From the NCBI GenBank assembly GCA_026874595.1, contig CM049307.1, positions 20,003,079 through 20,067,078 on the forward strand: a stretch of 64,000 nucleotides of DNA, read 5' to 3'. The notes beneath the pieces are model-generated. The model did not search any database. It saw only the letters and a program-made list of their open reading frames with translations, and had not been told where the DNA came from. A program made the translations under genes and the position numbers. The DNA is from Sipunculus nudus (taxonomy: Eukaryota; Annelida; Sipuncula; Golfingiida; Sipunculidae). The first letter of the stretch is position 1; every line of letters begins with the position of its first letter. Positions 48,105 to 59,552 of this stretch are shown here, piece after piece.

Positions 48105-49442
48105 GACCGATCTTTCGACAATTTTGGTAATGTTTAACAAAATTTATGTGTTGTTGTAAAATTGTTTTAATGAGAAATCCCACAAAATCGAACTAAGGAT
48201 CGTCCCCACCATTAAATGAGGTTTATGAAACTATCAGTAAATAGAATTTCGCCTTCACACTCGACTTGCCAAAATAATTAATTTCAAATGATGTTGTACT
48301 GGATATATAAAAAGACGTAAGCTTAACTTTTACTGGATATATTTATATATTATACCCGACCACTATATATATAGTGAAAAGTACTCATGAAAAAACTGTT
48401 TGTTAATTGATTGATAAAAGTATATCACAGTCATCTTGACTATTTGTATATAAATTAACAAATTAATGAATGGAACAACAAAACAGGAACTCTACAAAGA
48501 TTTAGTCCGACAAATATTACTAATTCTCGATACAGCTATATAGGGTCAATGCGGTCAGAATCAGGTCAGTCACTTAAACGTACATAATGGCACTTTTATA
48601 CGCGTAAAATCTTTTATATCTCGTAAAAATTCGGCCTCTTCCGTGTTCCGTTCCGTGTTTTACTTCAAGGCCATCCCACAAAAAATACACTTCGGATCTC
48701 TGCCACTTCGTACCTTAGTCTCTCATATAGACACGCGGTGGCGCTCCGTTAACCACTGTGCACTAAGTGTGCAACCATTGAGTGGAGGGATATATATACA
48801 CTCTTTGGTACAACCACGCCGTACCCCTGTGAGAAATTATCCAACAAATACAAAAACAGCAACCCACCATTAAAATTATCACCCCTAACATTCCTTTTCT
48901 CGCCTTAGCATGTTTTGATTATAATAATTATTATTCTGGCTAATGTCAATATATACATCTTTTAACCGTAAGTTTACACAGGCCCACACTTGTGCCATTC
49001 ATTACGAAAGCACATGGAATAGTAGTTGCCCCATAGCAATGATAGCATAGATGTAACTCTGAAAATGTACCTTGCGACACATGTATCGGGCTCGAATACA
49101 GATGTTCATACATAATGTTCACTTAGTTCACATAGATATTCATCGAACAATTAACCCGATTTGTCGTCTTGGTAGACTTTTATCTGAAGTCGAGTCAACA
49201 TATAAAATGAGCGCGCGCATCGGTGACGCGATTGGAAAAATAATCAGTTAACATTGCTGCAAGAAAAAAAGTTTGAACGAAAAAAAAAGATTACTATACC
49301 TAATATGATGAAACAATAAGGTTTGCCGTGTTTAGGGGGCATATAATGTGCAATGCAAAGAATATCATACTTTTCGCATGACGATAAGAAAAACAAAACA
49401 ACATGATTATCAGATACATGTTACTCTCCTGAATATAATATG

Positions 49443-49445
<3 letters not shown>

Positions 49446-49505
<60 letters not shown>

Positions 49506-49510
49506 TATAT
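49446..49510. repeat. (TA)n microsatellite
   Basis: About 28 TA units followed by an interrupted AT-rich tail. Confidence 0.95.
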
Positions 49511-52500
49511 ATTTATATATATCCCAATACTGAATCAAAATTCAGTTTTATTCCCTCGGAACACATGAGAAAAAAATGTGTAACTTTATAGAAAACCACC
49601 ACTTTGAGATTTTCACACGACAGTGACACCTTAAAAGTTAGTTAAGCACACAAAGATCTAGAATTATAGTTACTTATCGTGCTCTCATTGGTGTTGAAAT
49701 GCCTATTAGATTAACTACGCCTATACCACACAGGACTTGCATACTTAAAGGTTGAGCGGTTGTTGAACATTACTGGGAAATCGGTTCTTGTCCACATTAA
49801 ATGACATTTGATAACTTACATAAATATAATCTTTGGTATGAAAACTTTTGAATTCTATACTAATGTTTAAAATTTTTTTTTTATTATAGCTAAAATAGTG
49901 CAAACGTACGTAACAAAAAGTTTCATGATTTCTTTATTTCCAGCAGGAGATTCTCTTATTTGTTCAACGTATAATTATGTACATGCACGTTCACACTATT
50001 GCTGATCTGATTTCTTGTCTTGTACAATTTACCTTCTCTCTTTGATGTTAACAATCCCTGCTTGCTTTAACTGTTGTTTTCTAATCTTGCTTATTTTGTA
50101 TTACAATCTTTTCATTTCTCTATTGGTAAATTTGTTTTATATTGTTAACTTGTTATGCTTCCGACTTGTCATTTGATAATTTGGTACTTTGTATGTATAT
50201 TGGAAAATACTTATTTTAGCACTTGTGCAGGTGCTTCCTGTATAATCCAATCGAAATAAATATTTTTAAAGTAGAAGTGAAATTTCAATTCTATGCGATA
50301 TCCACCAGAGACCATTCCTCTATATAACAGTTCTAGCGGTATTCCCTCATTTCAATCGGTGTTCATTCCCATGATCCTTGTATTGGCAACGGTCCAGTAT
50401 CACAACCTTCTCCAAATGTGTCATATCGTCCCACGGTGGCTTTGCCACCATGGATCTGAAGTCAACCGTGAACCTTCTGTTTTTTTCCAGCTCTAGATAA
50501 TCCCAGTACGTAAATGCAGAAACTGGGTACTTTCTGAATTTGTTTTGTAATCCGAGTTTGCAAAACATGCCTGAAAAACACTTTATCGGTAATGCTGATT
50601 ATAAAATGCAGCTGGTGTAACGCCGCAGGTATTTAATTCGTGGCCCCGCATATAATTATATCAAAACCGTTTTTTGTTTGGTTTTTTTTCGTGTATCATA
50701 TTTCTATCTTTAAAAATTGAATTTTTACATTTTGACTCAATAAGAAAAGATAATTTCATTTTGAAACATGAAAGAAACATTGCAGAAGAAAAACAAAACA
50801 AAAAACAGGTTTTGAGATGTAGACTGAAATTATCCCATTAAAAGTGGTTTGCTGCATGTTGCTGGTTGCTTAATCTTGTACCTTTTAAAAATTTTAAATA
50901 TCATATGAAAAATTACCATAAGAAAGAACGCTACACGAGCTTTAAAATGATATATTTAGTTGTTGGATTTAATATTAATTTAAAATGACTTTTGGACTGA
51001 TTTTTTATTCATGTGGATTTGCCAGGGATGCTAAAACACCTCTGGTGTTCCCCGCACCGAAATAATGCCAATATTATAGGACTTGGTGGAAAGATTCACT
51101 AGAATAAGTTTGAGGAACTTTGACACTGTACTATATGATGAAATTGACCTCTTTTTCATCTGCATGACATATGCAGTACATATTAGCCTAGCAGGGCATC
51201 ACTGGCCATGGGGGTGCACGCCATACATGCACGAGGCCGCACATTCTCAGGCGCAAAATATAATAATAAAGCCAACTCAGCTATGTCAGATTGTCATTCC
51301 CCTCTAATACAAGAACTGTTATTTAAAATGACAAAGGCACAGAAAGCTTCACAATTTCAAATAACAATTTTATTAAACATCGAAATGCAGAAAAAAGATA
51401 TGAAAAAAATAACATTGAACTAAAATATAATACTGCAGCTTTACACAACCAACTGACTGTACCGATGTGTTTGACAACAAAAATTTATTAAACTTAAAAA
51501 TGTATTTAGGGACCTGCAGGGATCGATTATATGTGTGAATAATGCACATCCTTTCATTTTTCGGGTTGGTAACACTATGCCTGCATAGTAGGTCAAAATA
51601 ATCAAAATGTACTATTAAATATACAAATTAAATCGTCAAATTTCTGGGTAGCGCCATGCACCATTTAATCATTGTACCCGAAACATGTTTGTATATACAA
51701 TATAAATCATTATTGAAAACTATAGACCTGTCATTGCTAAGAAAAGCTGTGAAAAGAGGGAAAATAGACACCGAAGGAATATACCAGTAGCACACGGAAT
51801 GAGAGCGTGAACTAAAATCGCAGTTGTGTTAAAATGGATCAAGGAATTTTCAGTTTTATTTTAAAGCCAGGTATTTACCTTCACTTCCTTTAGGTCATTT
51901 CTGATTTACTCTCCGTTCATGCTAACGAACTCGAACTGATGCCTTTCCTAAAGTATTTTTTTTATTTCACACCTAGATCATACACTACCATCGAGTGGTC
52001 AATAAATATCACGGACGATAACCAGAAACAAGGAATCATGCCAGGGAGATGTAATTGTAACTTTAATCTGAGCTTATATAATGGGTTAATGGCCATTGAA
52101 TATTTGTTATATGCTTTTTATTTAGAACATTTGCAAGCCTCTCGTTGTTTCTGTTAGAAAATATCCTAATAAAGTTTTCAATTTTCACCATTTTGCTCTC
52201 AGTGGGTTGATACCAATAATACCAAGAGATGACAGTTTTGTATTAGACAATGTGTCCTACGTTTGGTTTTATCTGGCACTTCAAGTGAAGTGACGACAGA
52301 CGTCTGGATGGACGGCTGGATGTGCAAGAGCATGGACATACAGGATCACGGCTGAAGTCCAGATGACTATACAGATTAATAAATTTGGGATAAAGCAAAA
52401 AGGCTTATTTATTGTCACCAGAGGACTGTGACTTTTTGTGTATATATTTGGATATAGGAAGTATGATCAGATAATTGTTTTGCAGATTATATTAGCGTGA

Positions 52501-53586
52501 GAAACTTAGTTAGAAGTAGCACGTGATTTGTTTAATATCGACATCAGGGAGATTAGCGATCAGTATAGAACACCTAGCTGCACCTTTGATTATTTCTTGA
52601 GCTGTGAGAAGCCGATCTTGTACGACGATCTCCTTAGCAACGGTGTATAGCTGGCGCCAACATGTCTATATCTGTCTGTGGATTTAACTTAGAACAGTTT
52701 TTCCGACGTAATATACTTTGGGGCGTGTCTACTGAAAGTTGATGTTTGTGACAGCGGAACAGATGGATAGTATAGTGCTGATTGGTGGAGGAGTCTGGCG
52801 GGATACTTTGATAAATTTGAAATATAGTTCAGTATTGTGAATTTTTGGAGGTAAGGGAATTCAATATAATGCAATTCCTCTTAGTGAGAACGGTTGGAAA
52901 TATACTTTTATGCTTAATATTTAAACTGATAACCTTATAGATAGGTCTCCTTTTAACTGCTGAATGTGTAATTATATATGACTGAAATCAGGTAAGCTTT
53001 CTGTAAATTAATTGTTCATGGTAATATTTATTTGATAATTACTTCATGTAAGTTTAGGATATCCTAGCTTTGTTCTCAGTAGGCCTTTATTTGTCTCGTG
53101 CTTCACACCATGCACGCCTGTGGTTTTGAGTAAAATTAAAAACCCAGTAACGGATCATAAGTTTTATTAAAGTTTGGAGAAGGCTATATTAAGAGGTATA
53201 AATATTATCGATTTGGCACAATAATAACTGTAATACAAATGTAACTGGTATTTTTATGTGTGGTGCAGCATGCGATTAAAGGCTTTAATTAGCTACACTT
53301 GAAGATTGCGTCCACCAAATACACACACTTTTACAAAAACGCTCCAAAGCCTATTTGTTTTAAAGTGTGATGAGAGAGGCTATCACACAAAGGGGTACTT
53401 TAAATTATGGTCAAAGCACTGGGACAGGCTGCCTGTTCCCTCTGTTTCTGTATGGAGTTTATCTTAAATTGTGACTGGTTTTGTTCCGAACTTCTAACAC
53501 GCCCTTAAAAATGAAATCAGCTGACTCAAATGGGGGGGGGGGCATACATAGAGCAAACATTATAAAAAAAACCGTGTTATTAATTA

Positions 53587-53651
53587 ATATATATATATAT
53601 ATATAATATATATATATATATTTATATATATATACATATATCTATTATATA
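53587..53651. repeat. Imperfect (TA)n tract
   Basis: TA-rich tract flanking the left end of the CAGTGGCGGATCC element; it masks any target duplication. Confidence 0.85.
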
Positions 53652-54505
53652 CAGTGGCGGATCCAGAACAAATTGCTAGGGGGGGCAACGACTCAGATTC
53701 TAGCTTGCATGGTGGACGAGGGCGCTATGCGCCCGAGGGGGGAGGGTGTGGGAGGGGGTGTCCCCCTCACACGGTGAGGAAATTTTTTGAAGATATGATG
53801 ATTAAGAAGTCAAATTTGAGCATTTTCGGGCACTTAAACCAGACTTTTTTTGTTTCTGATAAATTGGAAACAAAGCAGAAGTTTTAGAATATAGGCCTTA
53901 ATCACTTCTGTTTGTCCTATTGAGGGTGTGGGAGTGGGTGTCCCCCTCACATGGTGAGGAAATTTTTTGAAGTTATGATGATTAAGAAATCAAATTTGAG
54001 CATTTTCGGGCACTTAAACCAGACTTTTTTTGTTTCTAATAAATTGGAAACAAAGCAGAAGTATTAGAATATAGGCCTTAATCACTTCAGTTTGTCTGAA
54101 AAGTTCTAAAAGTTTAAAACCATTTGTTACCTTGTTATACCTCGTGACTTCCTAGTATATGAATGGTCCAGACACTGGTGTACTGGACTTTATCTTCCAG
54201 CGCTGCCAGTACAAGGACTAGCTTCAAGTGGACACAGTATCAGAGATATAAGACTTTATTCATTGGGCATTTACTCATGTGACAAGTTGTTATTTCTGGT
54301 TCTGTTTGTTCCGTGTGTGTTTAATGCAGTGCTGATTATCCTGAATTCTTGATGTAATATTTCACTGTCAATAAGTTAATAAAGGCAAGGTAAAAAAAGT
54401 ACCTTTTTCAAGAAAACCTTGAAACAATTTGCAATTTTCATGAGCCTGAAAAAAAAATCTAGGGGGGGCGATCGCCCCCTGTGCCCCCCCTTGGATCCGC
54501 CACTG
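53652..54505. mobile_element. CAGTGGCGGATCC element (hAT-like MITE), 854 bp
   Basis: The termini CAGTGGCGGATCCAG and its complement TTGGATCCGCCACTG form inverted repeats, followed inside by G-rich and C-rich runs (GGGGGGGCAACGA versus GGGGCGATCGCCCCC). CAGTGGCG termini are typical of non-autonomous hAT-like elements. No transposase is encoded. Confidence 0.75.
53741..54100. repeat. 180-bp tandem duplication inside the MITE
   Basis: 53741-53920 is repeated at 53921-54100 with few changes (for example GAAGATATGATG versus GAAGTTATGATG). Confidence 0.9.
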
Positions 54506-54788
54506 ATATATCTATTTATTGGTTAAATCGTGGCCACAGTTCATTCGCGGTCAACTCGTCCTAAACAGTTCGCAACCACCGGCGAAATGGTTTCCTGGGC
54601 GAACTGTCTTTTAAGTTTTACATTCGGAAAACCTCGGCTGATAGCGGCCGAGGCGTTCCGAGTGTAAACCCGACAACATAGCCTGGTTCCCGTATCCAGC
54701 AAGAGCGCCATCGTGTGTCTTTGTAAGAGACTAGACGACAAACAATAAATAATATGACAGGGAACCAGTCTTTCATCCAGTACGTCGT

Positions 54789-54865
54789 GGTTCCATGACA
54801 ACGGCTTATAGTATAAAAATGGCGGCTTGAGCATCTAGTATCGGCTTCTCTCTAACGAAAGTCAG
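54789..54865 (+). promoter_or_regulatory. Candidate promoter and 5' non-coding exon
   Basis: A GC-richer block (about 54540-54830) contains GGTTCCATGACAAC at 54789-54802, which matches the RFX X-box GTTGCCATGGCAAC at 11 of 14 positions. A TATAAAA follows at 54812-54818, and AAGTCAG/GTGAGT, a strong splice donor, falls at 54865. The next + acceptor that leads into a real coding exon is 59552, so this may be the promoter and first exon of the gene at 59.5 kb. No transcript evidence is available. Confidence 0.35.
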
Positions 54866-55053
54866 GTGAGTGTTTGAAGCTCTACTTCATACTTGATTGT
54901 ACATGTTACAATCAATACAAAGACATTTTAACTTCATCGTTTGGGCAATAATTTGTATAATTTAAACTCGGAAAAGACTGAATGTATGTGCGTGTATACT
55001 ATAGTATAGAGACAAGCGAGATATAATTATAATTAAGATCTATAGACTGAGTA

Positions 55054-55258
55054 TAGTCCGTCCCAGTACCCGTGTCCGCATGTTTTTTCGCGATAATTAT
55101 TTTAAGAATATTCTTTAAAAATGCTATTTGTCCTGAAGTAGATAAACAGATATTCCGCCGATTTTGTGTAAAGTATTTGGTACGAATATAGAATACCTCA
55201 GACACCTAAACCGGCCAACATAACTGGCCCACCCTGTCAACTGCAAGAGATGTATGTA
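55054..55258. mobile_element. TAGTCCG MITE, left-end fragment
   Basis: Starts TAGTCCGTCCCAGTACCCGT like the complete copy at 55263 but lacks a right end. It continues into GAATATAGAATACCTCA, which appears complemented at about 57074-57090. Confidence 0.7.
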
Positions 55259-55262
55259 TTTA

Positions 55263-55847
55263 TAGTCCGTCCCAGTACCCGTGTCCGCATGTTTTTTTGC
55301 GATAATTATTTGAAAAATATTCTTTAAAAATGTCTTTTGGCCTGAAGTAGATAAACGGATATTTCGCCGATTTTGTGTAAAGAAGTTATATATCATGTAA
55401 AATGTATTAACTTTGCTACTCTTTTGCGTTATTTTTGCTGAAATACCATGAATGGCATCTTCCCGGCACTGCTGGACAGTACATTCCTCCATGTTACACT
55501 TTCCATGTCTATGGCTGCGTTTGGTGTTTGTTAGACAACAGTGACGTCACAAAGACGTCACAGTGATCGGTCGCGCGTCACCTTCAATTGACTGACGTCA
55601 TAAGTTTGACTGGCTTGTTTATTATCAGTTCTCAGGCAAGGAATAAGTCGTAAACGCTGTAACCTGTTTTGTCATATTTTGGATTATTCGTCTCATACAA
55701 AATTAAAGCAAGGTAAGGCGTTACTTTTTGCGCAGGTAGTCGGCGGAATAGCTCCTGCAACCTTTGGACAAGAAAGGTTTACACTGCTTTACTTGTATAA
55801 AAAGTTATCCCGGGAAAACATGCGGACACGGGTACTGGTACGGACTA
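55263..55847. mobile_element. TAGTCCG MITE, complete copy, 585 bp
   Basis: The inverted ends TAGTCCGTCCCAGTACCCGT and CGGGTACTGGTACGGACTA are flanked by TA on both sides (55261-55262 and 55848-55849), as for Tc1/mariner-type insertions. No transposase. The interior contains four GACGTCA words near 55540-55600. Confidence 0.8.
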
Positions 55848-56125
55848 TAGTAACACATACCGTCACTAATCACTGTCTATTTGTCCATTCCTTCTAAGTT
55901 TTCTATCATTTGTATCCTGTATTCCTCCCCCTCCTTCTTTCCTATACCAATGCTGCCATGTTGCCATAGGCTTCCCCTACTTTCCCCATTACGTCATCAG
56001 GAATCACCATCTCACACAATCTCATCCATTCACTATCTTGCTACACTTCACTTCGTTCCTGTGCAATTTCTCTACGATCTTTTCCTACTGATTCATTGAT
56101 CTATCATTCATCTATTCCTCTCACA

Positions 56126-56470
56126 AGGGGGGGTTTTGGGGGTCTCCCCCCAATTATTCCTCATTATTTATCATTCATTCTTATCATTCTACCTATTACA
56201 GGGGGGTTTGGGGGGTCTCCCCCCAATTATTCCTCATGATTTATCATTCTAATCATTCTAACTATTACAGGGGGTGTGGGGGGTCTCCCCCCATCATTAT
56301 TCCACATTATTTATCATTCATTATTATCATTCTACCTATTACAGGGGGGTTGGGGGGTCTCCCCCCCCCATCATTATTCCACATTATTTATCATTCATTA
56401 TTATCATTCTGCCTATTACAGGGGGGTTGGGGGGTCTCCCCCATCATTAATTATTCCACATTATTTATCA
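56126..56470. repeat. G-run/C-run minisatellite, five ~70-76-bp units
   Basis: Each unit opens CAGGGGGGTTTGGGGGGTCT-like and proceeds to a CCCCCC run, then ATTATTCC(A/T)CATTATTTATCATTC. The G and C runs within one unit can pair as a hairpin, and the G strand could form a quadruplex. Confidence 0.85.
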
Positions 56471-56762
56471 TTCATCAATTTTATTTTTATTATATTTGTT
56501 TTAATATCATATTGTTATCATTTTCACTTTCATATCTAATTAGTACCTCGTCATACTAGGCCTACTACACATTTCCATGTCAAACATATGAATTGACCAT
56601 TTTGTCTAGGGACTATTTCGCCCACTATAAATGACGTCATCACAACTGGGGTTTCCCCCAACACTTTCACAACGAGACCAATCACTCGATCATGCTCATT
56701 CACCCATAAACATCTTTTGTCTAAACTTAAATACCCCAATATTCCATAAACATTCAACAAGT

Positions 56763-56833
56763 CTTCATAGCTCAGCGGCAGAGCTCAGGACTTCTCTGCA
56801 GACGGTCGCTGGTTCGAGTCTTGCTCATGGATA
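56763..56833 (+). repeat. tRNA-like SINE head
   Basis: TAGCTCAGCGG is a perfect A box and GGTTCGAGTCT a near-perfect B box, with a D-arm GCTC...GAGC. The anticodon stem does not pair and the acceptor stem is poor, so I call it a tRNA-derived repeat rather than a tRNA gene. Confidence 0.5.
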
Positions 56834-57049
56834 TGTTCATTGAATGTCATGTATAATAAGCACATATATCTCTGTCTCTTCCAGATCGAACAGTACCGGA
56901 CGTCAGATAGGTATAAGACATACCTAACAGTAAGATACTCAGATGTTACAAGTCACATCACAACTCTTCTGTTATTTAAAATGAACCCCAAAAAGACTAT
57001 ACCCCATTTTTCCCCTCTATCCCCATCAATGTATCGCCCTCTTTAGGAC

Positions 57050-57560
57050 GTACTGATAACCAGGGTGCCTGAGGTATTCTATATTCGCTCCAAGTATTTA
57101 TATATCATGAAAAAAGTATTTACTTTGCGACTCATTTGCGTTCATTCATGCTGAAATACTGTGGATGGCGTCTTCCTGGTACTGCTAGAACATACATTCC
57201 TCCATGTTACACTTTCCATGTCTATGGCTGCGTTTGGTATTTGTTAGACAACAGTGACGTCACAAAGACGTCACAGTGAACGGTCGCGTGTCACCTTTAA
57301 TTGACTGACGTCATAAGTTTGACTGGCTTGTTTATTATCAGTTCTTAGGCAAGGAATGAGTCTTAAACGCTGTAACTTGTTTTGTCATATTTTGGATTAT
57401 TCGTCTCATACAAAATTAAAACAAGGTAAGGCATTACTTTTTGTGCAGGTAGTCGGGGGAATAGCTCTTGCAACCTTTGGCCAAGAAAGGTTTACACTGC
57501 TTTACTTGTATAAAAAATTATCCCAGAAAAACATGCGGACACGGGTACTGGGACGGACTA
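57050..57560. mobile_element. TAGTCCG MITE, right-part copy
   Basis: Nearly identical to 55385-55847 over ACATTCCTCCATGTTACACT, GTTAGACAACAGTGACGTCA and the right end CGGGTACTGGGACGGACTA. Its left end is lost or rearranged. Confidence 0.75.
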
Positions 57561-57993
57561 TATATATATAATATTAGTCCATCTCTGGACCCTTGTGTCC
57601 TATGTTAGACCTGATGGACGGACACGTAGGTCAAACAGCAAGTAGATCTATATTATTATATTAAGACCACATGCAGTTATTGAATAAAGACTTTGATGAA
57701 AATTTCATATGGTATGCTTGTGCCACTCTTCCTGTTTATTGGGTGCAGGCTGGATTCTGAAAATCTGCCCAATCTTGCACGATCTTGCTTATATGGCACC
57801 AACTGGGCATCATTTTTTATCCTCAAAATATAACTGTTTTAACTATCCATTGCAAAGAGTTGCTATATATTTATTCTCTTACACTAAATAAAACATTACA
57901 AAGCAGTCAGTCGCACTGTGACAATTTAATGACAACATAAACTGACCATGTGGCATCATCTTAATAAATACAGCAATAATTGTAACATCTAAA

Positions 57994-59275
57994 CAGCATG
58001 GGATTATATCAGGTATGTCCTGTGAAACACAACTTGTTGAAGCCCTCCATGACTGGACAAGTATCCATAATCAGGGGAGTGGCCAAGTTGATGTCATTGT
58101 GCTAGATTTCACCAAGCTTTCGACATGGTCCCACATCAGAGACTGCTTCAAAAGCTTCAGCATTATGGTATAACTGGAAAGACAAAGGCATGGATGCAAG
58201 CTTTCTTATCTTCAAGGACCCACCAAGTTGTTGTTAATGGTAGCCAGTCTGAGACCTGGGATGTATCTTCAGGAGTACCCTAGGGCACCGTAGTAGGTCC
58301 CCTTCTCTTTTTACTGTACATTAATGATATAGAGGCATGGCTTTCCTCAACTGTAAGACTATTTGCTGTTGACAGTGCTATCTATAGGAAAATAAATACT
58401 ATAGAAGACACCTACACACTACAGAAAGACTTGTTTTGTCTCAAGGAGTGGGCAGACAAATGGCAAATGTCCTTTAATTTAAAAAAATGCAAAACCCTGC
58501 GAATTACGAGGAGAACTAAAACAAAAATTAATTATTCATATGTCATATCCATCCCATCATCAACCGGAATACTTACAAACATAGATGATAGAGTATTTTC
58601 AGATGCCAGAGACATTCTACAAGTGAACCCCAGCTAAAAACAGTGCACTCCCTGTGAAGAGATTAAATCTGACAGATATTTAGGTGTCATCCTAGAAAAT
58701 AAGCTTAATTTTGATGAACCTGTTGATAAAATTATCAACAAAGCAACCAAACTACTCAACTTCTGCTGACACAACCGGAGCATGTGTAACCGTGAAATTA
58801 AGGAAATGGCATATAAATCTCTTGTCTGACCGCATCTTGAATATGCATCACCAGCTTTGAGCCCATATACTCCCCAAAACATCGATAAATTAGAAAATGT
58901 TCAAAGGAGGGCTGCAAGGTTTGTCCTGCAAAATTACATTTTTGGACCTAAAGCAAACCTTACCAGGGATATAAATCATATTTCACATTGGGAGACTCTA
59001 CAGAATAGAAGGGCAATTCATGACCTTGCTCTGTTTTACAAAATTAAACATTGCCTGGTAAACATCAATTTCCCACCCACAGTTGAGCCATCATGTCGCC
59101 ATGTCAACAAGTATCTACACATTCAGGCCTTACACTCTGATGCATATAAATATCATTTTTATGTTAGAAATTGGAACCTTCTACCTAATTAAATCGCTCG
59201 AGCAACACCACACAGACTTAATCATGGTAACATTACCCACTGTACTCACACAGGACCCATTCATGTCTCTCTGAA
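57994..59275 (+). mobile_element. 5'-truncated LINE (CR1/jockey-like) reverse transcriptase
   Basis: Starts within RT at QHGIISGMSCETQL, then VDVIVLDFTKA, VVGPLLFLLYINDIEAW and LFAVDSAIYRK. The polymerase motif FADD has become FAVD, losing an aspartate. Downstream are DKWQMSFNLKKC, the thumb/C-terminal RRAARFVLQNY and FYVRNWNLLP blocks. Frame changes and stops occur (for example TAG after SSGVP). Non-autonomous and dead. Confidence 0.85.
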
Positions 59276-59552
59276 TGACACTGTATTTCACAGGGATACA
59301 CAAACATGTAGCAACTTCCTGGGACACCATCATGATCATACCATATTATCCAAGATTGGGAAAGGCACTGTAGTACAGTAGTCATAATGTCAGTCGCTGA
59401 TTATTTTTAATTATCATAAATCAGTCACTGAACCAAGGACCAGTAATTGATAATAAAATCTCTGCCAATAGCCACACCTAGAAACATATAAATTAAAACC
59501 TGATAGATTTATGAAATAATCTTGATTTGTAAGTTTTATTTCTCTTTTACAG

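Larger units (their letters stand above)
46092..53580. other. AT-rich intergenic block, no supported gene
   Basis: About 7.5 kb with only short frames in all six registers. It holds (AT)n tracts at about 48039-48101 and 49446-49510. A T-rich segment at 50030-50270 ending near AATAAATATT could be a 3' UTR on +, but no upstream exon was found. Confidence 0.55.

Noticed and set aside
54541-54834. Minus-strand 97-residue frame in the promoter-like block
   Set aside because: No recognisable domain or splice signals; the block is better read as a GC-richer promoter region.
56236-56559. Glycine- and proline-rich + frames
   Set aside because: They are produced by the G-run/C-run minisatellite in two frames at once.
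56763-56833. Functional tRNA gene
   Set aside because: A and B boxes are good but the anticodon and acceptor stems do not pair; a tRNA-derived repeat fits better.
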